Source: an uncultured Pelagibacteraceae bacterium (GTDB lineage Bacteria; Pseudomonadota; Alphaproteobacteria; Pelagibacterales; Pelagibacteraceae). From it: a DNA stretch of 64,000 nt. Under the pieces are notes generated by a model. The model ran no database searches and was not told the origin of the DNA. It was given only the letters and a program-made list of their open reading frames with translations. A program made the translations under genes and the position numbers. Below are positions 55,043 through 64,000 of this stretch, one piece after another. Positions within the stretch are counted from its first letter, which is position 1. The number at the start of each line of letters is the position of its first letter. Location: assembly GCA_902552185.1 (NCBI GenBank), contig CACDFZ010000002.1:1-64000 (forward strand), given 5' to 3'.

Positions 55043-56365
55043 ATGTACAAAATCATAAAAAATTCCTGGGCTCTTTTCACCGGCTTTACAATTATCATTA
55101 TCTCTCATGGATTTCAGGGAAACCTTTTAGGAATTAGATCAGTTTTAGAAAATTTTAATTACATAGCAACTGGAACAATGATGTCTGGTTATTTTGCAGG
55201 TTTTTTTGTGGGAGCTTACATCATACCTAATCTGGTATCTAAAGTTGGACACATAAGAGTATTTGCAGCATTTGCTTCCATGGCCTCATTAAGCTCTTTA
55301 GTGCATGTAGTTTTTGTTGAACCTTTGGTTTGGGTGCTTGCAAGATTTTTAACTGGATTTAGCATGATAGGTATATTTGTTATCGTTGAAAGTTGGTTAA
55401 ATGACAGAGCAAATAATAAAACTAGAGGAAAAGTATTATCTTTATATATGTTTATCACTTTTGCTGGCCTTGCTCTTGGAAACCTGTTGCTTAACGTCAG
55501 TAATCCAAAAAACTACGAGCCATTTATCTTAATTTCTTTATTGTTTTCTATAGCTTTAATTCCAATACTGTTAACAAAAAGAAAACCTCCTAAATTTAAA
55601 AAAACTACCTCAATAAAAATTAAAGAGTTATTTAAAATTTCCCCTTTTGGTAGTTTTTCTATGATTTGCACTGGATTTATATTTGCGCCAATATTTACGC
55701 TTTTATCGGTGTATGCGATTACAATGAAACTTTCTATATTTGAAACCTCTTTGTTACTTGTTGGAACAATGTTAGCTGGAGCTTTGTTTCAATGGCCGAT
55801 TGGATCTTTATCAGATAGATATGACAGAAGAATAATTATTATTGGATCTTCGATTGCAGCCTCGATATTTGCTATTTTTGCTGTAATTGTTTCAGGTGCA
55901 GGTGCTTCTATACCAAATTTATTTGTCGAGACTACAGTAAGTTTTAATTATTTTTCAACCACAATGGATAAAACAAAACTCTTTTTGTTTATAATTCTTT
56001 TATCTGGAACTACACTTCCTCTATTCTCATTAAACTTGGCTTTAGTAAATGACCAAATACCTAAAGAAAAATTCGTTGCCGCAGGAGGAGGTCTTAATAT
56101 TATTTTTGGAATAGGAGCGATAGCAGGACCAATAATGTGCTCAGCGTTGATGAATTTACTTGGACCAAACGGATTATTTATCCACTTTTTAATTTTCTTT
56201 ATTTTAATAATTATTTTTGGATTATACAGAATGAAGCAAAGAAAATATGAAGATAATCCTGACTCAACTTTTACACCTTTGCCAACCAATATTACTCCAT
56301 TGGGAATTGAATTAGATCCAGAGACAGGTGTTGATTTGTCTAATACTGAAAATAAAAAAAATTAA
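55043..56365 (+). CDS. MFS transporter, YcaD-like
   Basis: A 441-residue, twelve-helix major facilitator protein. Motifs: LLGIRSVLENFNYIATGTMMSGYFAGFFVGAYIIP, RFLTGFSMIGIFVIVESWLNDRANNKTRGKVLSLYM and LSDRYDRRIIIIGSS, the loop 8-9 signature. YcaD-type proteins have no agreed substrate. The ATG at 55043 (MYKII) is preferred over an upstream TTG. It is 45 bases after ETF-QO and may be in the same operon; it ends against soxG with a 4-base overlap. Confidence 0.88.
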   Translation: MYKIIKNSWALFTGFTIIIISHGFQGNLLGIRSVLENFNYIATGTMMSGYFAGFFVGAYIIPNLVSKVGHIRVFAAFASMASLSSLVHVVFVEPLVWVLARFLTGFSMIGIFVIVESWLNDRANNKTRGKVLSLYMFITFAGLALGNLLLNVSNPKNYEPFILISLLFSIALIPILLTKRKPPKFKKTTSIKIKELFKISPFGSFSMICTGFIFAPIFTLLSVYAITMKLSIFETSLLLVGTMLAGALFQWPIGSLSDRYDRRIIIIGSSIAASIFAIFAVIVSGAGASIPNLFVETTVSFNYFSTTMDKTKLFLFIILLSGTTLPLFSLNLALVNDQIPKEKFVAAGGGLNIIFGIGAIAGPIMCSALMNLLGPNGLFIHFLIFFILIIIFGLYRMKQRKYEDNPDSTFTPLPTNITPLGIELDPETGVDLSNTENKKN

Positions 56366-56886
56366 TTTAAGCTAGCAGTATCTTTAAGTCTTTGCTGAAA
56401 ATAATCTTCAAAAGATTTATTGCATGTAATAATATATTTATTTCCTAAATTATATATTGAGCAATCAATTCTTGCTATTACAGTCTGAGCCATAGTTGAT
56501 TTTGGAAATTTTTCTTCTCTTAAATCGAAATGAGTTAATTTGTTTAAAAAGTTGTCTTTATTTTCTCCTTCAATCTCATAATAAACTTGTCCATAAGAAT
56601 AATCAGAGGCGAGTATATTTTCGTTAGTATTAATTGATGATACTAAGTTTAAAATTTGATGATGTTCTTTTTTTTCTGTTAAAATTAAACTCCACTGATC
56701 AAAAGAATTTTTTGCAAATAGATAATTTAAATCGTACTTAATCTCCAAGTTTTTTGTTGGAGGCTTAATTGAGGTTTTCTCTTCTATTGTATTATTAAAT
56801 TTTTCAAGTCCATTCCCTCTAATAATTATTTGATGATAATCTTTTTGGGAAACTTTAACACCAGGTATTGATAATATGTTTGTCAT
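56362..56886 (-). CDS. soxG: Sarcosine oxidase gamma subunit
   Basis: A 174-residue protein matching SoxG in length and in the C-terminal SFEDYFQQRLKDTASLN; the region PKSTMAQTVIARIDCSIYNLG is the most conserved part. SoxG is poorly conserved, so position after soxA supports the call. It overlaps soxA by 4 bases. Confidence 0.88.
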   Translation of the reverse strand: MTNILSIPGVKVSQKDYHQIIIRGNGLEKFNNTIEEKTSIKPPTKNLEIKYDLNYLFAKNSFDQWSLILTEKKEHHQILNLVSSINTNENILASDYSYGQVYYEIEGENKDNFLNKLTHFDLREEKFPKSTMAQTVIARIDCSIYNLGNKYIITCNKSFEDYFQQRLKDTASLN

Positions 56887-59864
56887 GAAGTTAACCTTTT
56901 ATTTTCTGGGTCAATAAATACTGGATTTACTATTTCCACTGGGATATTTTTAGTCTTTCCAGTGGCAGTGACAAAAAATTTCTGCCCAAGTAAATTTTTA
57001 CCACCTCTTATCATAGCAAGACCAATTGAGTGATTTAAATTTGGACTGTGATAACCTGAGGAAACATGTCCAAGATATTTTATCGGATTTGTAATTTTTT
57101 TTGGTAACTCGTTTAATTCGACTATATGTTGTCCTTCTTCTATAATATCTTTTTTATTGATCGGTAAAAGACCAACAAGTTGTTTTCTATCTTCTCTAGA
57201 AGTATCTGGACGGGATAGAGATCTTTTACCAATAAAGTCTTTTTTATTTTTACCTATCATCCAATTATAATTGAGGTCTATAGGGGTGACTGTGCCATCG
57301 GTTTCTTGACCAATAACTATGTAGCCCTTTTCCGCTCTAAGTAAATGCATTGTTTCTGTTCCATATGGAATTAAATTATACTCTTTTCCGCAAGAAAATA
57401 TTTCTTCCCAGAGCTCTAAGCCAAATTTTGGAGGAATATAAATTTCATAACCCAATTCACCTGTAAAGCTAGCTCTCATAATTCTGATTTTAGTTTCTTT
57501 ATAATCAAAGTTTTTAAAAGTCATAAATGGGAAAGCATCGTTACTAAAATCAATATTAGGAAATACTTTCATCATAATTTCCCTCGTTTTAGGTCCGCTA
57601 ATGTTAAATGTGGAAAACTGTTCAGTAATAGAGTTTAAATACACTTGTAAATGAGGCCATTCAGTTTGCAAATATTCTTCCATATCAGCAAGTACTTTTG
57701 GTGCTCCACTTGATGTAGTAGTAGCTATAAAATGCTGATCACTTATCTTACAGATTATTCCGTCATCTTTGATCATGCCATCCTCACCTAGCATCATAGC
57801 GTATCTAGATGTCATTGGTTTCATTTTTGAAAATGCATTGGTGTACATTAAATTCATAAATTCCAAAGCATCTCTTCCTTTAATTTCAATTTTCCCTAAG
57901 GTGCTACCATCTAAAATTCCAGCATTTTCTCTTAACATTTTTGACTCTCTTTGCACTGCTTGATGCATGGTTTCATTTTCACTTGCTTTAAAATACCAAG
58001 GTCGTTTCCATTGTCCTACATCTTCAAAAACAGCATTATTTTTTAAATGCCATGAATGAATTGAGGTTTTTCTCTCAGGATCATAAAATTCGTAAGTACT
58101 TCTTCCTGCAATAGCTGCAAAGCTTAGTGGTGCATAAGGCGGTCTATAAGTAGTAGTGCCAACCTCTGATATCTCTTTTTTTAGCATCTTTGAAACTATC
58201 GCCAGTGAATTAATACTACTAATTTTACCTTGATCAGTTCCCATACTATTTGTTGTATATCTTTTTAAATGTTCAATTCGATCAAATCCCTCTGTTATAG
58301 CCTGTTTCAAATCTTTAGTTGTAACATCGTTATGTAGGTCAATAAAAGATTTTGACCAATTGGAATTGTTCTTCTTTTTTGTTTCCCACAATTCCTTAAT
58401 TGAAAATTTATTTGGTACGTTTAAGTTAATATCTAATGACACTTTTTTTGTTTTAAAAATTGAAAGCTTTTCATTAATTTCATCACATAACTTTTTAAAA
58501 TTATAATTTCCACTTGTTGATCCTAAGGTGATGGTTTTTTGAAAAGGTGTATCAGGTTTAAATGAAAGTATATTTTTATCCCATTTTACCAAACCTTTTG
58601 ATTGTGTAAATAAATGTATATCGGGATTATATCCACCCGAAACACATAACATTGAAGACTTGAGTTTAGTAAATGATTTACCCTGTCTTATAAAAATTGT
58701 CTCTACTTTTTTATTACCGTCACACCCCTCTATCTCTGCATCACTGAAAAATGGAATTTCTTTATCTTTTAAAATCTTTTTTATTTCAGTCTCAATATTG
58801 TCTTTTTTTCTAGAGTCAACGTAAGCTTTTGGTTTGCACCCTAAGCTAATTAAAGTTTTAAGTAGGCTTAATGATGACGAATTGTTTGTAAATATAACTG
58901 GTTCTTTTTCAGGAACAACACCATACCTATGAATATATTTCTCAAATGAAGATGCTAACATCACTCCTGGCAAATCATTATTTCTAAAAGAAATAAATCT
59001 TTCTATATGACCGTTGGCTATTATTGTGTTTGAAGTTCTGATTTTGTGAAGTGTGAGCTCTGATTTATTCAAATCAATTTTTTTTCCAGCAAACTTGTCT
59101 TCTAAAGCTATAAGATGATTTGTAAAGTTATATGTTGTTACTAAAGTATTTTTTAATATATTAATATTTTTTGAATTTAAAATTAATTCCTCAGTTTCAC
59201 TGATCCACTCTTGAGGAGTCAAACCATTTATGGTTTTAATTTTATTTGAATTTTTTAGTACACCTCCCAAATAGCTATCTTGTTCGATAAGCAAAACTTT
59301 ATATTTTGTATTTATAAATTTTTTTGCTGCAGCTAACCCACTCAACCCTCCCCCTATAATAACTACGTCAGTATTGTGATATTGGTGAGTACTTTTAGAT
59401 CTGAAATTTTTTGGTGGTTTACCTAATCCAGCTGAACGTCTTATTAAAGGTTCATAAAGATTTTTCCAAAAACCTTTTGGACCCATAAAAGTTTTGTAAT
59501 AAAAACCAGCTGAGAATATCGGTGAAAGAATGTTATTGATTGCTCCAAAGTCATATCTTAAGGAAGGCCATCGATTTTGGCTTGTAATCTCCATTCCATC
59601 ATAAACTCGTTTAATCGTTGCTCGAGTGTTAGGCTCATTATGTTCACTTATTATCTGAACTAATGCATTAGGCTCTTCAATTCCACAAGTATATATTCCT
59701 CTAGGTCTATGATATTTAAAACTTCTACCAACTAATCTGATGTTATTTCTTAAAAGTGCAGAGGCAATAGTATCACCATCATAAGCTTCATAAGTTTTTC
59801 CATCAAAAATAATTTTAATTTGTTTTTTTGAGATATATTCACAGTTATTATTTATAGCTGACAT
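56883..59864 (-). CDS. soxA: Sarcosine oxidase alpha subunit
   Basis: A 993-residue subunit of heterotetrameric sarcosine oxidase, which converts sarcosine to glycine, formaldehyde (as methylene-THF) and hydrogen peroxide. Order: an N-terminal ferredoxin-like domain (DGKTYEAYDGDTIASALLRNN, then YHRPRGIYTCGIEEPN), an NAD/FAD Rossmann domain (VVIIGGGLSGLAAAKKF), and a C-terminal GcvT-like domain (LDGSTLGKIEIKGRDALEFMN, FTGELGYEIYIPP). It overlaps soxG by 4 bases and follows soxD by 3. Confidence 0.96.
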   Translation of the reverse strand: MSAINNNCEYISKKQIKIIFDGKTYEAYDGDTIASALLRNNIRLVGRSFKYHRPRGIYTCGIEEPNALVQIISEHNEPNTRATIKRVYDGMEITSQNRWPSLRYDFGAINNILSPIFSAGFYYKTFMGPKGFWKNLYEPLIRRSAGLGKPPKNFRSKSTHQYHNTDVVIIGGGLSGLAAAKKFINTKYKVLLIEQDSYLGGVLKNSNKIKTINGLTPQEWISETEELILNSKNINILKNTLVTTYNFTNHLIALEDKFAGKKIDLNKSELTLHKIRTSNTIIANGHIERFISFRNNDLPGVMLASSFEKYIHRYGVVPEKEPVIFTNNSSSLSLLKTLISLGCKPKAYVDSRKKDNIETEIKKILKDKEIPFFSDAEIEGCDGNKKVETIFIRQGKSFTKLKSSMLCVSGGYNPDIHLFTQSKGLVKWDKNILSFKPDTPFQKTITLGSTSGNYNFKKLCDEINEKLSIFKTKKVSLDINLNVPNKFSIKELWETKKKNNSNWSKSFIDLHNDVTTKDLKQAITEGFDRIEHLKRYTTNSMGTDQGKISSINSLAIVSKMLKKEISEVGTTTYRPPYAPLSFAAIAGRSTYEFYDPERKTSIHSWHLKNNAVFEDVGQWKRPWYFKASENETMHQAVQRESKMLRENAGILDGSTLGKIEIKGRDALEFMNLMYTNAFSKMKPMTSRYAMMLGEDGMIKDDGIICKISDQHFIATTTSSGAPKVLADMEEYLQTEWPHLQVYLNSITEQFSTFNISGPKTREIMMKVFPNIDFSNDAFPFMTFKNFDYKETKIRIMRASFTGELGYEIYIPPKFGLELWEEIFSCGKEYNLIPYGTETMHLLRAEKGYIVIGQETDGTVTPIDLNYNWMIGKNKKDFIGKRSLSRPDTSREDRKQLVGLLPINKKDIIEEGQHIVELNELPKKITNPIKYLGHVSSGYHSPNLNHSIGLAMIRGGKNLLGQKFFVTATGKTKNIPVEIVNPVFIDPENKRLTS

Positions 59865-59867
59865 ACT

Positions 59868-60218
59868 TTACTTCTTTACTGCAAAATTTCCTGATCCTAC
59901 TAATGGCTCACCAGAAGGTGATTTTAAAGTATTTTTAAAATCACTCAGATCTGGCCTTTTTTCATTCACTTTATAAACCCTCAATATTTGATCGGTAGAT
60001 GTGTTTCTCACTGCATTAAACCATTTTTTACATCCGTGAGAATGAACCCATCTCTCATAAAAAATTCCTTTGGGGTTGTTTCTATAGAAAACATATTCTC
60101 CCCAATCTTTATCTGATAAACTCCCTGGATTTTTAGGACGAATTACGTGAGCTTCCCCACCATTAGAAAATTCTGATTGATCTCTTTCACCGCAATATGG
60201 ACATTTAATTAAAATCAT
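59868..60218 (-). CDS. soxD: Sarcosine oxidase delta subunit
   Basis: A 116-residue subunit with the zinc-site CPYCGERDQSEF near the N-terminus and a later His and Cys pair (WVHSHGCKKWFNAVRNT). Standard SoxD length and sequence; it structurally supports the SoxA/SoxB complex. Located between soxB and soxA with 2-3 base spacers. Confidence 0.95.
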   Translation of the reverse strand: MILIKCPYCGERDQSEFSNGGEAHVIRPKNPGSLSDKDWGEYVFYRNNPKGIFYERWVHSHGCKKWFNAVRNTSTDQILRVYKVNEKRPDLSDFKNTLKSPSGEPLVGSGNFAVKK

Positions 60219-60220
60219 AC

Positions 60221-61471
60221 CTAGTGTGCAACAGCTGCAGCGCCGTGCTCATCTATTAATCTTCCATCAGAAAATCTACTTAAAGCAAATGGAGCATTTA
60301 TTTTATGCGGTTCATCTTTTGCAATAGTGTGTGCAAATACATTTGCACTTCCAGGAGTAGCTTTAAAGCCGCCAGTTCCCCAACCACAATTAAAATATAA
60401 ACCTTCAACATCACATTTACTTATTATTGGACTTGCGTCTGGACAAATGTCTACTATACCTCCCCATTGTCTTAACATTTTCATTTTTCCAAAAATCGGA
60501 TATAGCTCAACAATTGCTCTAACTGTTTCCTCAATTACATCATAACCACCTCTTTGGGTGAAAGAATTGTAACCGTCTGTACCAGCTCCAATAACTAATT
60601 CGCCTTTATCAGATTGGCTAACATAGGCATGTACAGCGTTAGACATAACTACTGTATTTATAACTGGTTTAATTGGTTCAGAAACTAAAGCTTGCAAAGG
60701 TCTACTTTGTAATGGCAGTCTTACTCCTGCTGTTGCTGCAAGAACACTTGTGTGACCTGAAGCTACGACACCAATTTTGCTTGACTTAATGAAACCTTTC
60801 GTGGTCTCAACTCCTTCTACTTTATAGTTATCAGTCTTAATTCCTTTTACTTCACAGTTTTGAATTATATCTACTCCTAATTCATCAGCTCTCATAGCAT
60901 ATCCCCAAGCAACAGCATCGTGTCTGGCCACTCCACCTCTTGGTTGATATGCCGCTCCAAGGACTGGATATCTTAAATTGTCTGTATTCATGATTGGAAC
61001 TAAATCTTTAACTTCGTTTTTATCCAACCACATAGTATCCAAACCATTTAGTCTATTAGCAGATACCCTTCTTTTAATTTCTTTTATATCATGTTCGTTA
61101 TGCGCTAAATTTAAAACTCCCCTTTGGCTAAACATCATATTGTAGTTTAAATCCTCAGATAAATTTTCCCATAATTTAACTGCATGGTCATATAGATTTG
61201 CACTTTCATCCCAAAGATAATTAGATCTTATTATCGTAGTATTTCGTCCTGTGTTCCCACTACCCAACCAACCTTTTTCTATAACTGCAATATTTTTTAC
61301 TCCGTGATGTTTAGCAAGATAGTAAGCAGTACCTAGGCCATGTCCACCGCCTCCAACTATAATAACATCGTAATGTTTTTTTGGATTGGGGTTTCTCCAC
61401 ATTTTTCCCCAATTTTCATTATCTGAAAGTGAATTTTTAATTAAGCTTTTAATTGAATATTTTTTTTTCAC
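60221..61471 (-). CDS. soxB: Sarcosine oxidase beta subunit
   Basis: A flavoprotein of 416 residues starting at a GTG (complement of 61469-61471), giving [15 protein letters not shown], which matches other SoxB N-termini; a TTG five codons upstream is less likely. FAD motif [22 protein letters not shown], then [16 protein letters not shown] and [19 protein letters not shown]. It carries the catalytic FAD and the covalent FMN shared with SoxA. First gene of soxBDAG; no strong ribosome binding site is seen before the GTG. Confidence 0.94.
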   Translation of the reverse strand: MKKKYSIKSLIKNSLSDNENWGKMWRNPNPKKHYDVIIVGGGGHGLGTAYYLAKHHGVKNIAVIEKGWLGSGNTGRNTTIIRSNYLWDESANLYDHAVKLWENLSEDLNYNMMFSQRGVLNLAHNEHDIKEIKRRVSANRLNGLDTMWLDKNEVKDLVPIMNTDNLRYPVLGAAYQPRGGVARHDAVAWGYAMRADELGVDIIQNCEVKGIKTDNYKVEGVETTKGFIKSSKIGVVASGHTSVLAATAGVRLPLQSRPLQALVSEPIKPVINTVVMSNAVHAYVSQSDKGELVIGAGTDGYNSFTQRGGYDVIEETVRAIVELYPIFGKMKMLRQWGGIVDICPDASPIISKCDVEGLYFNCGWGTGGFKATPGSANVFAHTIAKDEPHKINAPFALSRFSDGRLIDEHGAAAVAH

Positions 61472-61510
61472 AACCAAAGGTACCAAAAAAATTTAATGTC
61501 AGCCAGTGAA

Positions 61511-61852
61511 TTAATCTAAAATCTTTATTTTTGAATTAACGTCTATTTTTCTTCTCAACTCAGAAACTCTTTTCTTTAAAAGAGAGCAAACTTCAGTTTC
61601 TGTGATTTCAAGAAAACTTACGCATTTTACTTTTTTTCTTTCTGGATTATGTTTTTCTGCGTATGCAATGGCATGTTCCATTGGACTTTTACCTGTTTGT
61701 TTCTTTACACCATAATTTACTGCTGTCGAAATTGCTGATTGAGCTACGTTTCCACCACCTAATGATGTAGATGCCGGACCTAGCAAAGCCATAGTCTCGG
61801 CACAGCCAGAAACAAATAAAGTTAGCAACAAGCTAATTAAAATTTTTCTCAA
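61511..61852 (-). CDS. Small lipoprotein, unknown function
   Basis: A 113-residue protein with lipobox FVSGC (Cys17) and an Ala/Gly/Ser-rich mature N-terminus (LGPASTSLGGGNVAQSAISTAVNYG), followed by a basic stretch and a charged helix with two cysteines (VKCVSFLEITETEVCSLL). I know no family. It is translated from its own promoter and lies upstream of soxB on the same strand, 39 bases before the soxB start, so it could be the first gene of the sox unit. Confidence 0.75.
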   Translation of the reverse strand: MRKILISLLLTLFVSGCAETMALLGPASTSLGGGNVAQSAISTAVNYGVKKQTGKSPMEHAIAYAEKHNPERKKVKCVSFLEITETEVCSLLKKRVSELRRKIDVNSKIKILD

Positions 61853-61903
61853 GTATCCCTCTTTTTTTTTTAAATGCTTACATGTTTTTTCTCACACATA
61901 AAA

Positions 61904-61932
61904 TATAAACTTGCTCACATTGAGCTTATCAA
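61904..61932 (-). promoter_or_regulatory. Candidate promoter with a palindrome in its spacer, before the lipoprotein/sox genes
   Basis: On the minus strand TTGATA (complement of 61927-61932), a 17-base spacer and TTTATA (complement of 61904-61909). Inside the spacer is the palindrome GCTCA-CAT-TGAGC (61913-61925), a possible operator for a repressor. By-eye only. Confidence 0.5.
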
Positions 61933-61958
61933 AAACAACCAGAAATTGTAAAGTATTT

Positions 61959-62909
61959 TTACTTAATTTCCCGAATCGGCTTATTATTCATACATGAATT
62001 GAGGTTTTCAATCATCTGAAAATAGAACTTGGAGTAATTTTCCACAGTAACATAGCCCAAGTGCGGCAATAAAAAAGCGTTAGGTAAAAATCTTAATTTA
62101 TGGTCTTGAGGCAAAGGTTCTTGATTATAAACATCTAAACCAGCGCCAGCAATTTCATCGCTTTCTAAAGCTTCTATAAGATCTTTCTCATTAACTATTT
62201 CACCTCTAGAGGTGTTAATTATAAAAGAGGATTTTTTCATTTTTTTAAATTCCTCTTTTGTGATTAAGTTTTTATATCTATCTCCTAAAACAACGTGAAT
62301 AGATAAAATATCTGAGGTTTTTATTAAATCGTCTTTACTCATTGGTAAAACATTTAATTTATTAGCCTCAGTTAAATTTAAATTTTCACTCCATGCTGAA
62401 ACTTCCATACCAAATGCTTGACCGATTTTAGCAACTTGGCATCCTATTTTACCTAAGCCTATAATTCCTAATCTTTTTCCCTTTAACTCATAACCAATTG
62501 TTGTTTGCCAATATCCTTGAAACATATTGTCAATTTCTTGCTTTAAGTTTCTCATTAATCCAAGTATTAAAGCCCAAGTTACTTCTGCAGCTGGATTGGG
62601 ATTAATATCAGTACCACAAACTAATATTTTTTTTTCTTTTGTTGCACTTAGATCAATAGCTTTATTTCTAGTTCCAGAGGTCATTATAAATTTTAACTTA
62701 GGTAAATTTGAAATAAGAGTTTTTGTAATTTTTGTCCTTTCCCTCATAATAAATAGAGCTTCAAAACTTTTTAAAGCCTCTATAGTTTCTAGCTCGTTTT
62801 GAAAAGGTTCATTAAAAATTGTGAACTCATATTTAGATTTGTATTCATCTAAATTAATTATCTGATTAAAAATATTTTGATAGTCGTCTAAAACTGCAAC
62901 TTTAAGCAT
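61959..62909 (-). CDS. D-2-hydroxyacid dehydrogenase-family protein
   Basis: A 316-residue NAD-dependent dehydrogenase. Motifs: GTRNKAIDLSATKEK at the domain hinge, ELKGKRLGIIGLGKIGCQVAKIGQAFGMEV (NAD-binding), FIINTSRGEIVNEKDLIEAL and GAGLDVYNQEPLP with HLGYVT supplying the catalytic His. Substrate unknown: phosphoglycerate, glyoxylate or other 2-hydroxyacid are possible. It overlaps the EamA gene by 8 bases. Confidence 0.9.
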   Translation of the reverse strand: MLKVAVLDDYQNIFNQIINLDEYKSKYEFTIFNEPFQNELETIEALKSFEALFIMRERTKITKTLISNLPKLKFIMTSGTRNKAIDLSATKEKKILVCGTDINPNPAAEVTWALILGLMRNLKQEIDNMFQGYWQTTIGYELKGKRLGIIGLGKIGCQVAKIGQAFGMEVSAWSENLNLTEANKLNVLPMSKDDLIKTSDILSIHVVLGDRYKNLITKEEFKKMKKSSFIINTSRGEIVNEKDLIEALESDEIAGAGLDVYNQEPLPQDHKLRFLPNAFLLPHLGYVTVENYSKFYFQMIENLNSCMNNKPIREIK

Positions 62910-63795
62910 TTAATTTCCTGTTTGATAAATAAATACCTGACAAAATAAATGAGGCACCTATAAAGTGGTATAATTCAAGTTTTTCTCTAAATATTATAAT
63001 TGCTAATATAGCGCTCAGTAATGGCATTAATTGAACAAACATTGTTGCTCGATTTGGTCCGACTATCTCTACACCTTTCTGCCAGCAGTAATAAGCTGCT
63101 AACGCAGGGAAAATTACAACATAAAAAAGAATAACGAAAAACGCTTTATTGAAATTTACTTCAAGACCGATTGATCTTTCATAAAAAAATTGTGGAATTA
63201 AAAATATTATTCCAACCGTGACCATTAATTGTATCAAAGTGAATTGAGAAAATTTAAAACTATGTTTCTTAAGTAATGTTGAATAAATTGACCAAGAGAG
63301 AACGCAAACCAACATCCATATATCCCCTTTATTAAAGCTTAAAGATAGGATCCTATTTAGGTCAGCATTTGAAATAATTGCGCTAATTCCTATAATTGAT
63401 AATAATAATCCTATTACTTGTAAAATATTTGTTTTATCTACTTTCATTAAGGATGAAATAATTATCGTTACAGCTGGAATTGCAGCAAGAACTAATACTG
63501 CGTTTATTACTTGGGTATAATTCAACGCAAAATATACTACAGAGTTAAACGTACTAATAGTAATAACTCCCATAAAACTTATTACCATCCAGTTTTTTTT
63601 TATGTAATTAAAATTGTTGAAAATTTCTTTATAAGTAAATGGAATTAAAATTATCCAAACTGAAACCCATCTTAAAAAATTTAAAGTTAATGGAGGTACT
63701 TCAAATAGATAGGCAAATTTACCTACAATAAAATTGCCTGACCAACATAATGTCGCAAACACAAGTAGTGAATATGCTAAGTAATTTTTTGACAA
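62902..63795 (-). CDS. EamA-family (DMT superfamily) transporter
   Basis: A 297-residue, ten-helix protein with FATLCWSGNFIVGKFA at the N-terminus and IIFREKLELYHFIGASFILSGIYLSNR at the C-terminus, the usual EamA ends. Not close to the EamA gene at 14152. Substrate unknown. It starts 8 bases after the DadA-like gene ends, so all three minus-strand genes at the right edge may be one unit. Confidence 0.9.
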   Translation of the reverse strand: MSKNYLAYSLLVFATLCWSGNFIVGKFAYLFEVPPLTLNFLRWVSVWIILIPFTYKEIFNNFNYIKKNWMVISFMGVITISTFNSVVYFALNYTQVINAVLVLAAIPAVTIIISSLMKVDKTNILQVIGLLLSIIGISAIISNADLNRILSLSFNKGDIWMLVCVLSWSIYSTLLKKHSFKFSQFTLIQLMVTVGIIFLIPQFFYERSIGLEVNFNKAFFVILFYVVIFPALAAYYCWQKGVEIVGPNRATMFVQLMPLLSAILAIIIFREKLELYHFIGASFILSGIYLSNRKLNA

Positions 63796-63803
63796 TTTAA
63801 TCC

Positions 63804-64000
63804 TTAGTTAAATCTAGCGGAACTGTAAGGAGTTAAATCTAAATTAGTCTTCTCCTCATTAATTATTCCAGATACAATCTTTCCAGTAATCGCTCCTAAA
63901 GTCCAGCCTAAATGATGATGTCCAAAAGCGTAAATGATATTTTTATTTTTTAAAGAAGGTCCTATAACAGGTAAGAAATCTGGAAGAGTGGGTCTAAAAC
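63804..64000 (-). CDS. dadA: D-amino-acid dehydrogenase-like flavoprotein, C-terminal part only
   Basis: The 3' end of a gene that continues beyond the window. The 65 visible residues read FRPTLPDFLPVIGPSL, then NIIYAFGHHHLGWTLGAITGKIVSGII, ending YSSARFN. The R-P-x-x-PDxLPxIG and GH-x-x-GWTLG pattern is the C-terminal FAD-contact region of DadA and related DAO-type oxidases. D-amino-acid or hydroxyproline-type substrates are possible; function beyond family cannot be fixed. Confidence 0.8.
   Translation of the reverse strand, partial: FRPTLPDFLPVIGPSLKNKNIIYAFGHHHLGWTLGAITGKIVSGIINEEKTNLDLTPYSSARFN

Noticed and set aside
1-64000. tRNA, rRNA, prophage or defence genes
   Set aside because: No cloverleaf-like or rRNA sequence and no phage, restriction or CRISPR gene was recognised; gaps are too short to hide them.

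Overview
The window is about 64 kb of very AT-rich, densely packed bacterial chromosome that I assign to the SAR11 clade (Candidatus Pelagibacter or a close relative). The main evidence is: small spacers and many 1-4 bp gene overlaps; a tandem glycine riboswitch in front of gcvT; a SAM-II element followed by a SAM-V-like element in front of metY (an arrangement known from marine bacteria including SAR11); many solute-binding-protein transporters (two branched-chain-type ABC systems and one TctCBA system); and a full set of dimethylglycine/sarcosine catabolic genes. I see no tRNA, rRNA, insertion sequence, prophage or CRISPR array. No stretch over 300 bases lacks a gene or regulatory element.

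Layout. 1-9.6 kb holds a photo-oxidative-stress-like neighbourhood: a photolyase-family gene that runs off the left edge, two small membrane or exported proteins, exported MsrA, a zinc-ribbon micro-protein, YIP1, a HisN-type phosphatase, HPP, TspO, an SDR, Fe-superoxide dismutase, and a lipid-modification set (DUF3833, Cfa-like methyltransferase, DUF1365, flavin amine oxidase). 9.6-14.1 kb is gcvT-gcvH-gcvP behind the glycine riboswitch, oriented so that read-through would enter the lipid/SOD genes. 14.1-24.6 kb carries EamA, MATE, TerC, a renalase-like flavoprotein, a DUF411-cytochrome c'-LysE-aconitase-PrpD operon, cytochrome b561 and CsaA. 24.6-30.3 kb is a complete Liv ABC transporter preceded by a ProC-like gene. 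30.3-34.9 kb has an AbrB-family protein, DoxX and TctCBA. 35-42.5 kb is an outer-membrane barrel protein and a nine-gene operon: a second Liv-type importer, the AzlCD exporter and a glutarate hydroxylase. 42.5-47.7 kb carries LysE, glutaredoxin, ribokinase, CcdA, CysE-MsrB-phosphatase and a glyoxalase-fold protein. 47.7-61.5 kb holds riboswitch-controlled metY, dimethylglycine dehydrogenase with ETF and ETF-quinone oxidoreductase, an MFS protein and soxBDAG. 61.5-64 kb has a lipoprotein, a 2-hydroxyacid dehydrogenase, an EamA transporter and the 3' end of a DadA-like gene.

How it fits together. Dimethylglycine would be demethylated to sarcosine (electrons to quinone through ETF), sarcosine to glycine by SoxBDAG, and glycine oxidised by the glycine cleavage system, loading one-carbon units on tetrahydrofolate. 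Glycine and SAM are sensed by the two riboswitch loci. Two genes (photolyase-like, DUF1365) are broken by single-base length differences in homopolymers, so either the assembly has homopolymer errors or both are recent real lesions.

The most interesting items are the two repairable frameshifts, the 54-residue CxxC/CxxC protein, the importer-exporter-glutarate-hydroxylase operon, the glycine-riboswitch operon that runs into membrane-lipid and SOD genes, and the visible antiterminator in the SAM-II/SAM-V leader.
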